Below are positions 23,801 to 29,851 of a DNA stretch of 34,849 bases, piece by piece. How positions within the stretch are numbered: the first letter of the stretch is position 1; each line of letters begins with the position of its first letter. Position numbers and translations under genes: made by a program. Under the pieces are notes generated by a model. It saw only the letters and a program-made list of their open reading frames with translations. It did not search any database and had not been told where the DNA came from. Location of the stretch: positions 1 to 34,849 of the forward strand of contig SLDB01000003.1 of assembly GCA_007125475.1 (NCBI GenBank), written 5' to 3'. The stretch comes from Nitriliruptoraceae bacterium (lineage in GTDB: Bacteria > Actinomycetota > Nitriliruptoria > Nitriliruptorales > Nitriliruptoraceae).

Positions 23801-26434
23801 CGCGGGCGCGTGATCGCGGTCTCGGCCACCGCCGAGGACCTTTCCGAGGCCCTCGCGGTCGCCGGCGAGCTCACCACCGACCTCCCCGACGACGCCGAGG
23901 CCGGAGCCGCCGCCGACATCTACCTGACGTGGAGCGACGCCCCGACCGACCTCGACGTCCTCGCCGCCGGGCTGGAGGCCGACCTCGACGCCGCGGGCCT
24001 CCCCGAGGAGCTGCGCCGGGTGACGCTGTCGGTGACGGTGACGCCCGGCGACTCCCCCGACGAGATCCAGCGGCCATCCGTCGAGCACCTCACCTTCCGG
24101 CGGGAGACGGTCGGGTACCGGGAACGCCGGCACCTGCGCGGCATCCACCCGCTGGTCGCCGGGCGCCTCGACCTGTGGCGGTTCGAGAACTTCCGGCTCA
24201 CCCGCCTGCCCACCGCCGACGACGGCGTGTACCTGTTCCACGCGACCGCCCGGGAGCACCCCGAGGACGTGCGACTGTTCGCCCTCGCCGAGGTGCGTGA
24301 CCTCACCGCCCACCGCGGCCCCGACGGGGAGGTCACCGCCCTGCCGGAGCTCGAACAGGTCCTGGCCGCGTGCCTCGACCACCTCCGCCAGGCCCGGGCG
24401 ACCTATCGCCCCGACGAGCTCCCCGACTGGAACCGTGTGGTGCTCAACGTCTGGCCGGTCGTCGATGTCCCGGTCGCCGAGCTCGAACCGGTGATCCGCC
24501 GGCTGGCCGGCACCACCGACGGGCTCGGGCTCGAACAGGTCACCGTCTACGCCCGCATCGCGACCCCCGACGGCGACGCCCGTCCGGTGATGGCGAGGCT
24601 GTCACGCCCCCCGGGGCAGGGTTTCACGCTGCGGATCACCGAACCGGCGACCGAGCCCCTGCAGCCGTTCGACGAGACCGCCCACAAGATCATGCGCGCC
24701 CGGCGCCGCGGGGGGATCTACCCCTACGAACTGGTCCCACTCATCACCCGTGACGGGGACCCGTCGGCCCCCGCACCCGACGAGAGCGTCGGGGCCGAAC
24801 CCAGCTTCGTCGAGTACGACCTCGACGCGGCCGGCGAGCTCACCCCGGTGGACCGCCCCCCCGGAGGGAACACCGCCGGGGTGGTGATCGGGGTGGTCCG
24901 CACCCGCACCCCGCGGTACCCGGAAGGGATGAAGCGGGTCGCGATCCTCGGCGACCCCACCCGCGGGCTGGGATCGATCGGGGAGGGTGAAGGCCGACGG
25001 GTACTTGCCGCACTCGACCTCGCCGAATCCCTCGACGTCCCGGTCGAATGGTTCGCGGTCTCGTCCGGTGCCCGGATCGCGATGGATTCGGGGACCGAGA
25101 ACATGGACTGGATCGGCCGCGTGCTGCGGCGGATCATCGAGTTCACCCAGGACGGACGCGAGATCAACATCGTCGTGGCCGGGATCAACGTCGGCGGCCA
25201 GCCGTACTGGAACGCCGAGGCCACGATGCTGATGCACACCCGGGGGATCCTGGTGATGACCCCGGACTCGGCGATGGTGCTCACCGGCAAGCAGGCCCTC
25301 GACTACTCGGGCGGGGTCTCGGCCGAGGACAACTTCGGGATCGGCGGCTACGACCGGGTGATGGGCCCGAACGGCCAGGCCCAGTACTGGGCACCGGACC
25401 TCGCCGCCGCCTGTGACGTGCTGTTCGCCCACTACGCCCACGCCTACGTCGCGCCCGGCGAGCGCTTCCCCCGTCCGTCGCCGTCGAACGATCCGGTCGA
25501 CCGGGACGTACGCGACCACCCGCACGACGTCGAGGACGTCGACTTCACCACCGTCGGCGAGATCTTCTCCGAATCCACGAACCCGGGGCGCAAGAAGCCG
25601 TTCGACATCCGTACCGTGATCCGTTCGGTCGCCGACCTGGACCACGAGATCCTCGAACGCTGGAGGGACATGGCCGACGCCGGGGTCGCCGTCGTCTGCG
25701 ACGCCCACCTGGGTGGCACCCCGGTGACGATCATCGGTGTGGAGTCGCGACCGCTTCCCCGGCGTGGACCGATCCCGGCCGACGGCCCGGACCGGTGGAC
25801 GGCCGGGACCCTGTTCCCCCGCGGGTCGAAGAAGGTGGCCCGGGGGCTGAACGCCGCCAGTGGGGTCCGCCCCGCCGTCGTCCTGGCGAACCTCTCCGGG
25901 TTCGACGGCTCACCGGAGTCGCTGCGCGAGCTGCAACTGGAGTACGGCGCCGAGATCGGTCGTGCCGTGGTGAACTTCGACGGCCCGATCGTGTTCTGCG
26001 TGATCTCGCGGTACCACGGCGGCGCGTTCGTGGTGTTCTCCAAGACCCTCAACGAGGACCTCGAAGTCGCCGCCGTGGAGGGCTCGCACGCCTCGGTGAT
26101 CGGCGGTCAGCCCGCCGCCGCCGTGGTGTTCGCCGGGGAGGTCAACGCCCGCACGGACCGCGACGAGCGCGTGGCGGCGCTGCGTGAGGCACTCGACGAC
26201 GCCGGCGAGGCCGACGTCGCGGCGGTGCAGGCCCGCCTCGAGCAGGTCCGGGCCGACGTCCGATCCGAGAAGCTGGGCGAGGTGGCCGCCGAGTTCGACG
26301 CCGTGCACTCAATCGAACGGGCACAGCGTGTCGGTTCGGTGGACGAGATCGTCCCCGCGGCCCGCCTGCGGCCCTACCTCGTCGAGGCGGTACGGCGGGG
26401 GATCGACCGCGTCGAGGCGCGCCCTCGGCGGTGA
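20864..26434 (+). CDS. Single-chain acyl-CoA carboxylase (BC-BCCP-central-CT)
   Basis: 1856 residues holding a whole biotin-dependent carboxylase. Biotin carboxylase spans about 1-450: MIKASAGGGGRGIR (167-180) binds ATP and EVNTRLQVEHPVTE (300-313) is the family signature. The carrier domain has ESMKM (620-624), with K623 as biotin site. Residues about 670-1335 are a long helical/central region; RGIHPLVAGRLDLWRFENF and the following P-x-x-D-x-VYLFHA resemble the central domain of eukaryotic acetyl-CoA carboxylase. Carboxyltransferase begins near 1339 (GVVIGVVRTRTPRYPEGM), with SSGARIAMDSG, the GINVGGQPYWNAEA block and, later, SRYHGGAFVVFS. It would carboxylate an acyl-CoA using ATP and bicarbonate. 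Acetyl- or propionyl-CoA is likely; which one is not visible. GTG 20864 with GCAGGAGGC is the start. No separate AccA/AccD genes are near. Confidence 0.93.
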   Translation: MFERIAIVNRGEPAMRLIHAVRELRQVDGSRPRTVALHTDAERGAMFVREADEAVRIGPGPGEPAPAVNPYLDHDELERALVASGADAAWVGWGFVAEDPRFAELCERIGVTFVGPSAAVMRKLGEKVGAKLLAEEAGVPVARWSSGPVADVDEAATHADAIGYPLMIKASAGGGGRGIRRVNHHGELAGAFVRARDEAQRSFGDPTLFMERVVADAHHVEVQIIADGHGGVWAPGVRDCTLQRRNQKVIEESASTALTADQEDRLREAASALAREAGYAGAGTVEFLYQPQEDLFAFLEVNTRLQVEHPVTELTTGLDLVALQLHVAAGGRLEGDSPPPSGHAIEVRLNAEDPERGFAPASGRIELLTMPVGPGIRIDTGVVEGDEISPDYDSMVAKIIAYGTDRTHALNRLRRALEQTTVLVEGGTTNRAFLLALLNEPDVIAGDVDTQWLDRLTADGGYRFATRGDVALVAAAIDAYEARTALDRDRFYASAARGRPQADPEVPREVDLRLGGTAYRLSVAQTGPDRYLVATDGVRVLAAVERLRRYERRLRIEDQRFRIVAITQGADRLIEVDGVPHRISQDDAGLVRTPGPSVVVSITVAEGDHVAAGATIAVLESMKMETAVHAPFDGVVTDVLASASVQLDAGAPLLRLEPAGDDEDTPASDEERVTFDDLARADGPGPQDAAAAVDVLYRLVLGYDVPDDRIPRLLEVLEASGDDTDRDLFRAELRVLHAYADVASLSRNRRLGDEEDLAESHSAREYLHAFLRSLDADAEALPESFRAKLRRALAHHGVTSLERSQELEEALFRTHLAQQRTQAHLTVVLALLQRRLRNQRPEAGELADELRDTLDRVIQATQVRQPVVGDLARRARYRCFDQPRLERQRAETYARVREHLEVIADPDAPDRDERMTELVATPEPLLGLLEDQVVSEGGLAPMLELLTRRYYRTRQLESVRSVDVPGRNAVVADFVDPRGRGRVIAVSATAEDLSEALAVAGELTTDLPDDAEAGAAADIYLTWSDAPTDLDVLAAGLEADLDAAGLPEELRRVTLSVTVTPGDSPDEIQRPSVEHLTFRRETVGYRERRHLRGIHPLVAGRLDLWRFENFRLTRLPTADDGVYLFHATAREHPEDVRLFALAEVRDLTAHRGPDGEVTALPELEQVLAACLDHLRQARATYRPDELPDWNRVVLNVWPVVDVPVAELEPVIRRLAGTTDGLGLEQVTVYARIATPDGDARPVMARLSRPPGQGFTLRITEPATEPLQPFDETAHKIMRARRRGGIYPYELVPLITRDGDPSAPAPDESVGAEPSFVEYDLDAAGELTPVDRPPGGNTAGVVIGVVRTRTPRYPEGMKRVAILGDPTRGLGSIGEGEGRRVLAALDLAESLDVPVEWFAVSSGARIAMDSGTENMDWIGRVLRRIIEFTQDGREINIVVAGINVGGQPYWNAEATMLMHTRGILVMTPDSAMVLTGKQALDYSGGVSAEDNFGIGGYDRVMGPNGQAQYWAPDLAAACDVLFAHYAHAYVAPGERFPRPSPSNDPVDRDVRDHPHDVEDVDFTTVGEIFSESTNPGRKKPFDIRTVIRSVADLDHEILERWRDMADAGVAVVCDAHLGGTPVTIIGVESRPLPRRGPIPADGPDRWTAGTLFPRGSKKVARGLNAASGVRPAVVLANLSGFDGSPESLRELQLEYGAEIGRAVVNFDGPIVFCVISRYHGGAFVVFSKTLNEDLEVAAVEGSHASVIGGQPAAAVVFAGEVNARTDRDERVAALREALDDAGEADVAAVQARLEQVRADVRSEKLGEVAAEFDAVHSIERAQRVGSVDEIVPAARLRPYLVEAVRRGIDRVEARPRR

Positions 26435-26496
26435 CGAAACCGGCGGCGCCGCGGCGCACCCCGTCGGGAACGAAACCGGCGGCGCCGCGGCGCACC
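26434..26496. terminator. Repeated palindrome between convergent genes, possible bidirectional terminator
   Basis: A 27-bp sequence beginning at the last base of the carboxylase stop codon (26434-26460) is repeated exactly at 26470-26496, period 36. Each copy contains the perfect 12-bp palindrome GCGCCGCGGCGC (26446-26457 and 26482-26493). It lies in the 72-bp gap between the carboxylase and thioredoxin genes, where a terminator for both is expected; there is no T-run. Confidence 0.6.
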
Positions 26497-26506
26497 TGCT
26501 GGTGCC

Positions 26507-26902
26507 TCAGCCCTGCTGTGCCTGGGCATCGCCTCCGGCCTGGGCCTCCTGCTCGGCGATCTGGCGGTGGATGTCGTCCATGTCCAGTTCCTTGACCTGA
26601 CCGATGAGGTCCCGCAGCGATTCGGCCGGGAGCGCCCCTGCCTGGTTGAACACCAGCACGTTCTCGCGGAACGCCATCAACGTCGGGATCGAGCGGATCC
26701 CGAACGCGGCAGCGAGCTCCTGCTCGGCTTCGGTGTCGACCTTGGCGAACACGACGTCGTCGTGCTCGGTGGAGACCTCGTCGTAGATCGGGGCGAACGT
26801 CTTGCACGGGCCGCACCACTCCGCCCAGAAGTCGACGAGGACGATCTCGTTGTCGTCGACGGTGTCGCGGAAGGTCTCGGCGTTCAGGTTAGTCGTCGGC
26901 AT
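26507..26902 (-). CDS. trxA: Thioredoxin
   Basis: 131 residues with the active site WAEWCGPCK (C30, C33), the VDFW strand before it and cis-proline motif SIPTLMAF. This is a cytoplasmic dithiol-disulfide reductant. The core thioredoxin is about 108 residues; the extra 20 at the C-terminus are Gln/Ala/Glu-rich (EQEAQAGGDAQAQQG) and probably disordered. ATG 26902 has a strong GGAGGAT seven bases upstream. Many actinobacteria carry several thioredoxins, so the symbol denotes the type rather than a proven main copy. No thioredoxin reductase is in the window. The leader starts with a hexanucleotide repeat at 26920. Confidence 0.92.
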   Translation of the reverse strand: MPTTNLNAETFRDTVDDNEIVLVDFWAEWCGPCKTFAPIYDEVSTEHDDVVFAKVDTEAEQELAAAFGIRSIPTLMAFRENVLVFNQAGALPAESLRDLIGQVKELDMDDIHRQIAEQEAQAGGDAQAQQG

Positions 26903-26919
26903 ACATCCTCCGTCGTGGA

Positions 26920-26943
26920 GTTGGTGTTGGTGTTGGTGTTGGT
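26920..26943. repeat. (GTTGGT)4 hexanucleotide repeat in the thioredoxin leader
   Basis: Four perfect copies of GTTGGT, eighteen bases before the thioredoxin start, on the template side; the transcript would carry ACCAAC repeats. Copy number of such runs can change by slippage. Confidence 0.9.
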
Positions 26944-27307
26944 CGCGGTCGTGATGTCGTTGGGAGGTTCGACGCCTCGGGCGGTTCGTCGCTTCGTCGC
27001 GTCGGGCCTCTCGGGGCACCGAGGGCTCGGAGGCGCCGTCTGTTTGGTCTGCTTGGCGGGTGCGCGGCGCCGTCTGCTTCGCGGCGCCGTCGGGACAAAG
27101 CGCCGGCGTGCAGCAATGTCCCTGGGGAACGTCGGAGATCGGGCCACGCATTCCCGAGGCTGCGCTGATCGGTTCGGCGCCGACCACTCGCCTCGGAGCG
27201 AACCCGGGCGGACCCGCGTCACCACCGGCTGTCGATCGGCGAGGGCAAACCCGGGTCTCACCTGGTCCGTTCACCGGACGTGATCACCCGAGCTCGGCAC
27301 GGTCCCG

Positions 27308-27373
27308 CTCGCCGGAGGCTGCACACCGGCGAGGTACGGCCCCGATCACGTATCGAACGGACCCCACCGTTCG
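27308..27373. other. Two adjacent hairpins
   Basis: CTCGCCGG (27308-27315) pairs with CCGGCGAG (27326-27333), and CGAACGG (27354-27360) pairs with CCGTTCG (27367-27373); both stems are perfect. In a divergent spacer they cannot simply be terminators of the flanking genes, so they may belong to a leader or small RNA. Confidence 0.4.
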
Positions 27374-27442
27374 GACCTTCGGGACGACATCGGGGACACG
27401 GCGTGTTTGTACCGTTGAACCCGCACATCATCCCGGTGACGA

Positions 27443-27473
27443 GATGACAGGTGATGACACCGGTACCGACCAC
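27443..27473. promoter_or_regulatory. Possible TetR operator
   Basis: GATGACA occurs twice with a 10-bp period (27443 and 27453), followed by a GGTG-ATGA-CACC partial palindrome and the palindromes ACCGGT/GGTACC, about 80 bp upstream of the TetR start. TetR genes often repress themselves from such a site. Weak evidence. Confidence 0.25.
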
Positions 27474-27550
27474 CTCCCGGCGGCGCGATTCCCGTGACAC
27501 CGCCGGGGTTTCGACTGCGTGACCCGACACGACGGCGAGGAGCGACCACC

Positions 27551-28219
27551 GTGGAGGACGACCGCCGAGAACGTCGCAGCGTCGAGGAGCGACGTGGTGA
27601 ACTCGTCGACGCCGCGATCTCCCTCGTCGCGGAAGAGGGGTTGTCGAACGCCACCACTCGGAGGATCACCGACCGCGCCGGCGTCGCGCTCGGAGCCTTC
27701 CATTACGCCTTCGCGTCGAAGGCGGAACTCGTCGCGGCGGTGATGGACCGGATCAGTTCGCGGCTGGAGTCCGCCCTCGACGTCAGCGTTGCGCCGGGCA
27801 CGTCGTCCGATGTCGCGGCACGGCGGGTCCTCGAGGCCCACGCCGAACTCGTCGCCGCCGATCCGCCACTGCAACTCGCACGGCAGGAACTGCTGGTGCG
27901 TGCCCTGCGTGACCCGGCTCTGCAGTCCCTCGTCGCCGAGCAGCGTCACCGCGTGGTCGCCGCGATCCACCGATCGCTGACCGCGGCCGCCGCGCCCGGT
28001 GCCACGGCCGGTGCGAGGGGCACCGACCGGGACGGCGCTGGGGGCGGCCGGGCGTGGTCCGACACCGTCCCCGAAGCGCTCGCCGGCTACCTCGCCGCGA
28101 CGTTGGACGGGCTGGTCCTGCACCGCCACCTCGACCCGTCCGGAGCGGACGGACGTGATGCCCTGCACAGCGAGGCCATCACGGCCATCACCACAGGCCG
28201 GCGCGATCCAGTGCGATGA
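27551..28219 (+). CDS. TetR/AcrR family transcriptional regulator
   Basis: 222 residues from GTG 27551, which has GAGGAG about eight bases upstream; an earlier GTG at 27494 would add 19 Arg/Pro-rich residues. The N-terminal helix-turn-helix is typical of the family: AAISLVAEEGLSNATTRRI, then TDRAGVALGAFHYAFASKAELV. The C-terminal ligand-binding domain is ordinary in size except for a Gly/Ala-rich insert near 150-170 (AAAAPGATAGARG). The ligand is unknown. Its 3' end overlaps the convergent membrane-protein gene by 32 bp. No transporter or enzyme operon directly follows it, so its target is not obvious. Confidence 0.88.
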   Translation: MEDDRRERRSVEERRGELVDAAISLVAEEGLSNATTRRITDRAGVALGAFHYAFASKAELVAAVMDRISSRLESALDVSVAPGTSSDVAARRVLEAHAELVAADPPLQLARQELLVRALRDPALQSLVAEQRHRVVAAIHRSLTAAAAPGATAGARGTDRDGAGGGRAWSDTVPEALAGYLAATLDGLVLHRHLDPSGADGRDALHSEAITAITTGRRDPVR

Positions 28220-28427
28220 CCCCGATCGCCGTGAGGACGACGCCGACGCCCACACGAATCCACAGCCCGATGAGCTTGCCACTCGAGGGGTCCGCCACCT
28301 CTGTGCTCCCGGGGAACGTGCCGGTGCGGTGATAGCGGATCAACGCGGCCAGCGTGCCGACGGCCATCGCGGCGCCGGCAGCTCCGAACGATCCGACGAT
28401 CAGGAACGCCCACGACGTCTCGCCCAT
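28188..28427 (-). CDS. Small two-helix membrane protein, unknown function
   Basis: 79 residues. Two hydrophobic helices, about 6-30 (AFLIVGSFGAAGAAMAVGTL) and about 54-72 (LWIRVGVGVVLTAIGVIAL), flank a polar loop IRYHRTGTFPGSTEVADPSS. A strong GGAGG lies six bases before ATG 28427 (a GTG directly before it, at 28430, is also possible). I do not recognise the family. Its last codons are antisense to the end of the TetR gene. Confidence 0.68.
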   Translation of the reverse strand: MGETSWAFLIVGSFGAAGAAMAVGTLAALIRYHRTGTFPGSTEVADPSSGKLIGLWIRVGVGVVLTAIGVIALDRAGLW

Positions 28428-28565
28428 CACCTACCTCCGTGTGCGTCGGGGGCAGTGTACGAGCCTGGCGGGCGAGCCCGATTCGTCGGCCGGGCGAGCC
28501 TGATCGTCGGCAGCGGGAGCCCGGTCGCTGGCCAGGTGAGCCCGTTCGTCGGTGATACGTCCCGG

Positions 28566-28571
28566 TACCGT
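28566..28571 (+). promoter_or_regulatory. Candidate -10 element (TACCGT) for the lipoprotein gene
   Basis: TACCGT would start transcription near 28578 and give a leader of about 72 nt ending in GGGGAGG before GTG 28650. Confidence 0.4.
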
Positions 28572-28649
28572 GGGGCTGGATCACCACATCCGATGCGCAC
28601 AGCCGCTCGTGCGTGAGCGGCACATTCTGAACGACGGGGAGGCGGGGCC

Positions 28650-29093
28650 GTGCGTGAGCCGTCCACGACATTTCGAGGTATCACGGCCGGCCTGCTGGCG
28701 GCGTTCGCCCTGTTCGCGGCCGCCTGCGGAACCGACACGGACGGCGCGACGGACCCGGTGGGTGACGACGAGTCCTCAGATGACACGACGGCACCGGGAT
28801 CCGACGACGCCGCGGACGGGGAGGCGCACCTCGCTGACGAGGTCGCGGCCGCGGTCGACGACCTCGCCGACACCGCGGACCTGGATCCTGCCGACATCGA
28901 GGTGGTGACGACGGAGCTGGTGACCTGGCGGGACGGGTCGCTCGGGTGCCCCGAACCGGACCAGGCTTACACGCAGGCCCTCGTCGACGGCTATCGGATC
29001 GTGCTGCGAGCCGAAGGCACCGAGTACGCCTATCACGGTGAGGAGGGTGGTACGCCCTTCCACTGTGACGATCCCCAGGAACCTGCCGACTAG
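28650..29093 (+). CDS. Small lipoprotein with SLGCP/GYRI domain
   Basis: 147 residues. Signal with lipobox-like FAAAC (C26), an Asp/Thr/Gly/Glu-rich linker to about 60, then a compact domain with the blocks VTWRDGSLGCPEPDQAYTQ, VDGYRIVLRAEGTEYAYH and PFHC. I recognise this W-x-D-x-S-L-G-C-P ... YTQ ... GYRI ... YH ... C pattern from many small bacterial secreted proteins; the two cysteines probably pair. The function is not known to me. GTG 28650 with GGGGAGG upstream. It is convergent with yqgE, across a repeat array. Confidence 0.8.
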   Translation: MREPSTTFRGITAGLLAAFALFAAACGTDTDGATDPVGDDESSDDTTAPGSDDAADGEAHLADEVAAAVDDLADTADLDPADIEVVTTELVTWRDGSLGCPEPDQAYTQALVDGYRIVLRAEGTEYAYHGEEGGTPFHCDDPQEPAD

Positions 29094-29145
29094 AGCACCT
29101 GCCGACGCAACCGGGTAGGCACCGAACGCGGCCCCGACGCCCCGG

Positions 29146-29228
29146 CCGGTCACAGCCGGAACGTGCCGCCCAAGCGACACCGACCGGTCGCAGCCGGAGC
29201 CTGCCGCCCACGCGACACCTGCCGGTCA
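29146..29228. repeat. 38-bp tandem repeat ending at the yqgE stop codon
   Basis: Units 29146-29183 and 29184-29221 differ at about six positions, and a third copy begins at 29222 with ccggtcag, which contains the reverse complement of the yqgE stop codon. The shared core is gccgcccacgcgacacc. Confidence 0.88.
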
Positions 29229-29777
29229 GTTCCGGGCGGGGTCCTCCGGGTAGGTCGCCAGGAGCCGCAACCCACCGCGTTGCCGGCGCAGGACGTGGTG
29301 CCACAGGCCGTCGGGATCGTCGGTGAAGACGTCGCCCGGATCGGCGTCGACCGGGAACCACGCGCCGTCGTCGATCTCGACCTCGAGCTGATCAGGGCCC
29401 CAGCCGGCGTACCCGGCGAACAGGCGGATGCGCTCGAGTTCGGTGGCGGCGAGCACCGGGTCCTCCTCGAGGTTGACCAGGCGGACGCGATCGAGGATCG
29501 CGGTGGCCCCGTCCGGGGCCGACGACTCACGGGCGGTTCCGAGTGCGACGACCGCGGTCGGCTCGACCGGTCCACCACCGAAGACGACGGCCGGGGCGGC
29601 CGCGAGGTCGACCCAGTCGGCGAGGGTCTCGTCGACGGTGATCGTGGAGGCGCGGTTCAGAACGACCCCCAACGCGCCGTCCTCGTCGTGGTCGAGTACG
29701 AGGATCACCGACCGGAGGAAGTTGGGGTCCTCCAGGGTGGGGGCGGCGACGAGCAGGCGTCCGGTGTGCCAGGGCAT
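29226..29777 (-). CDS. yqgE: YqgE/AlgH family protein (UPF0301)
   Basis: 183 residues of the UPF0301 family, usual length. Family features: GRLLVAAPTLEDPNFLRSVILVLDHDEDGALGVVLNR at 6-42, VFGGGPVEP (65-73), and FAGYAGWGPDQLEVEI (119-134). The family is conserved but has no agreed molecular function; in Pseudomonas the AlgH name comes from an alginate phenotype. ATG 29777 follows AGGAGGG; the longer open frame reaching 30545 is antisense-like shadow in dnaB. It lies 74 bp after dnaB and has its own candidate -10. Confidence 0.92.
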   Translation of the reverse strand: MPWHTGRLLVAAPTLEDPNFLRSVILVLDHDEDGALGVVLNRASTITVDETLADWVDLAAAPAVVFGGGPVEPTAVVALGTARESSAPDGATAILDRVRLVNLEEDPVLAATELERIRLFAGYAGWGPDQLEVEIDDGAWFPVDADPGDVFTDDPDGLWHHVLRRQRGGLRLLATYPEDPARN

Positions 29778-29797
29778 CAGCGTCCCTCCTACCGCCC

Positions 29798-29803
29798 ACG
29801 TTA
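29798..29803 (-). promoter_or_regulatory. Candidate -10 element (TAACGT) for yqgE
   Basis: On the minus strand TAACGT would start transcription near 29791, just at the AGGAGGG ribosome-binding site, giving a leader of about 14 nt. Confidence 0.4.
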
Positions 29804-29851
29804 CCGGTGCACCGACCGGCACCGAGGCAGCCAGGAGGTGTGCCGCCGCGG

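Larger units (their letters stand above)
26903..27550. other. Long divergent spacer between thioredoxin and TetR genes
   Basis: Nearly 650 bp without a gene I support. Contents seen: a (GTTGGT)4 run at 26920-26943, several ggcgccgtctg repeats near 27026-27095, two back-to-back hairpins (27308-27333 and 27354-27373), a TACCGT at 27410 on the plus strand, and a pair of GATGACA direct repeats (27443 and 27453) that could be a regulator site. A small RNA is possible. Confidence 0.5.

Noticed and set aside
20510..24382. 1290-codon open frame on the minus strand
   Set aside because: It is the antisense shadow of the carboxylase: GC-rich third positions keep the opposite frame open. It has no domain and low-complexity Gly/Glu/Arg content.
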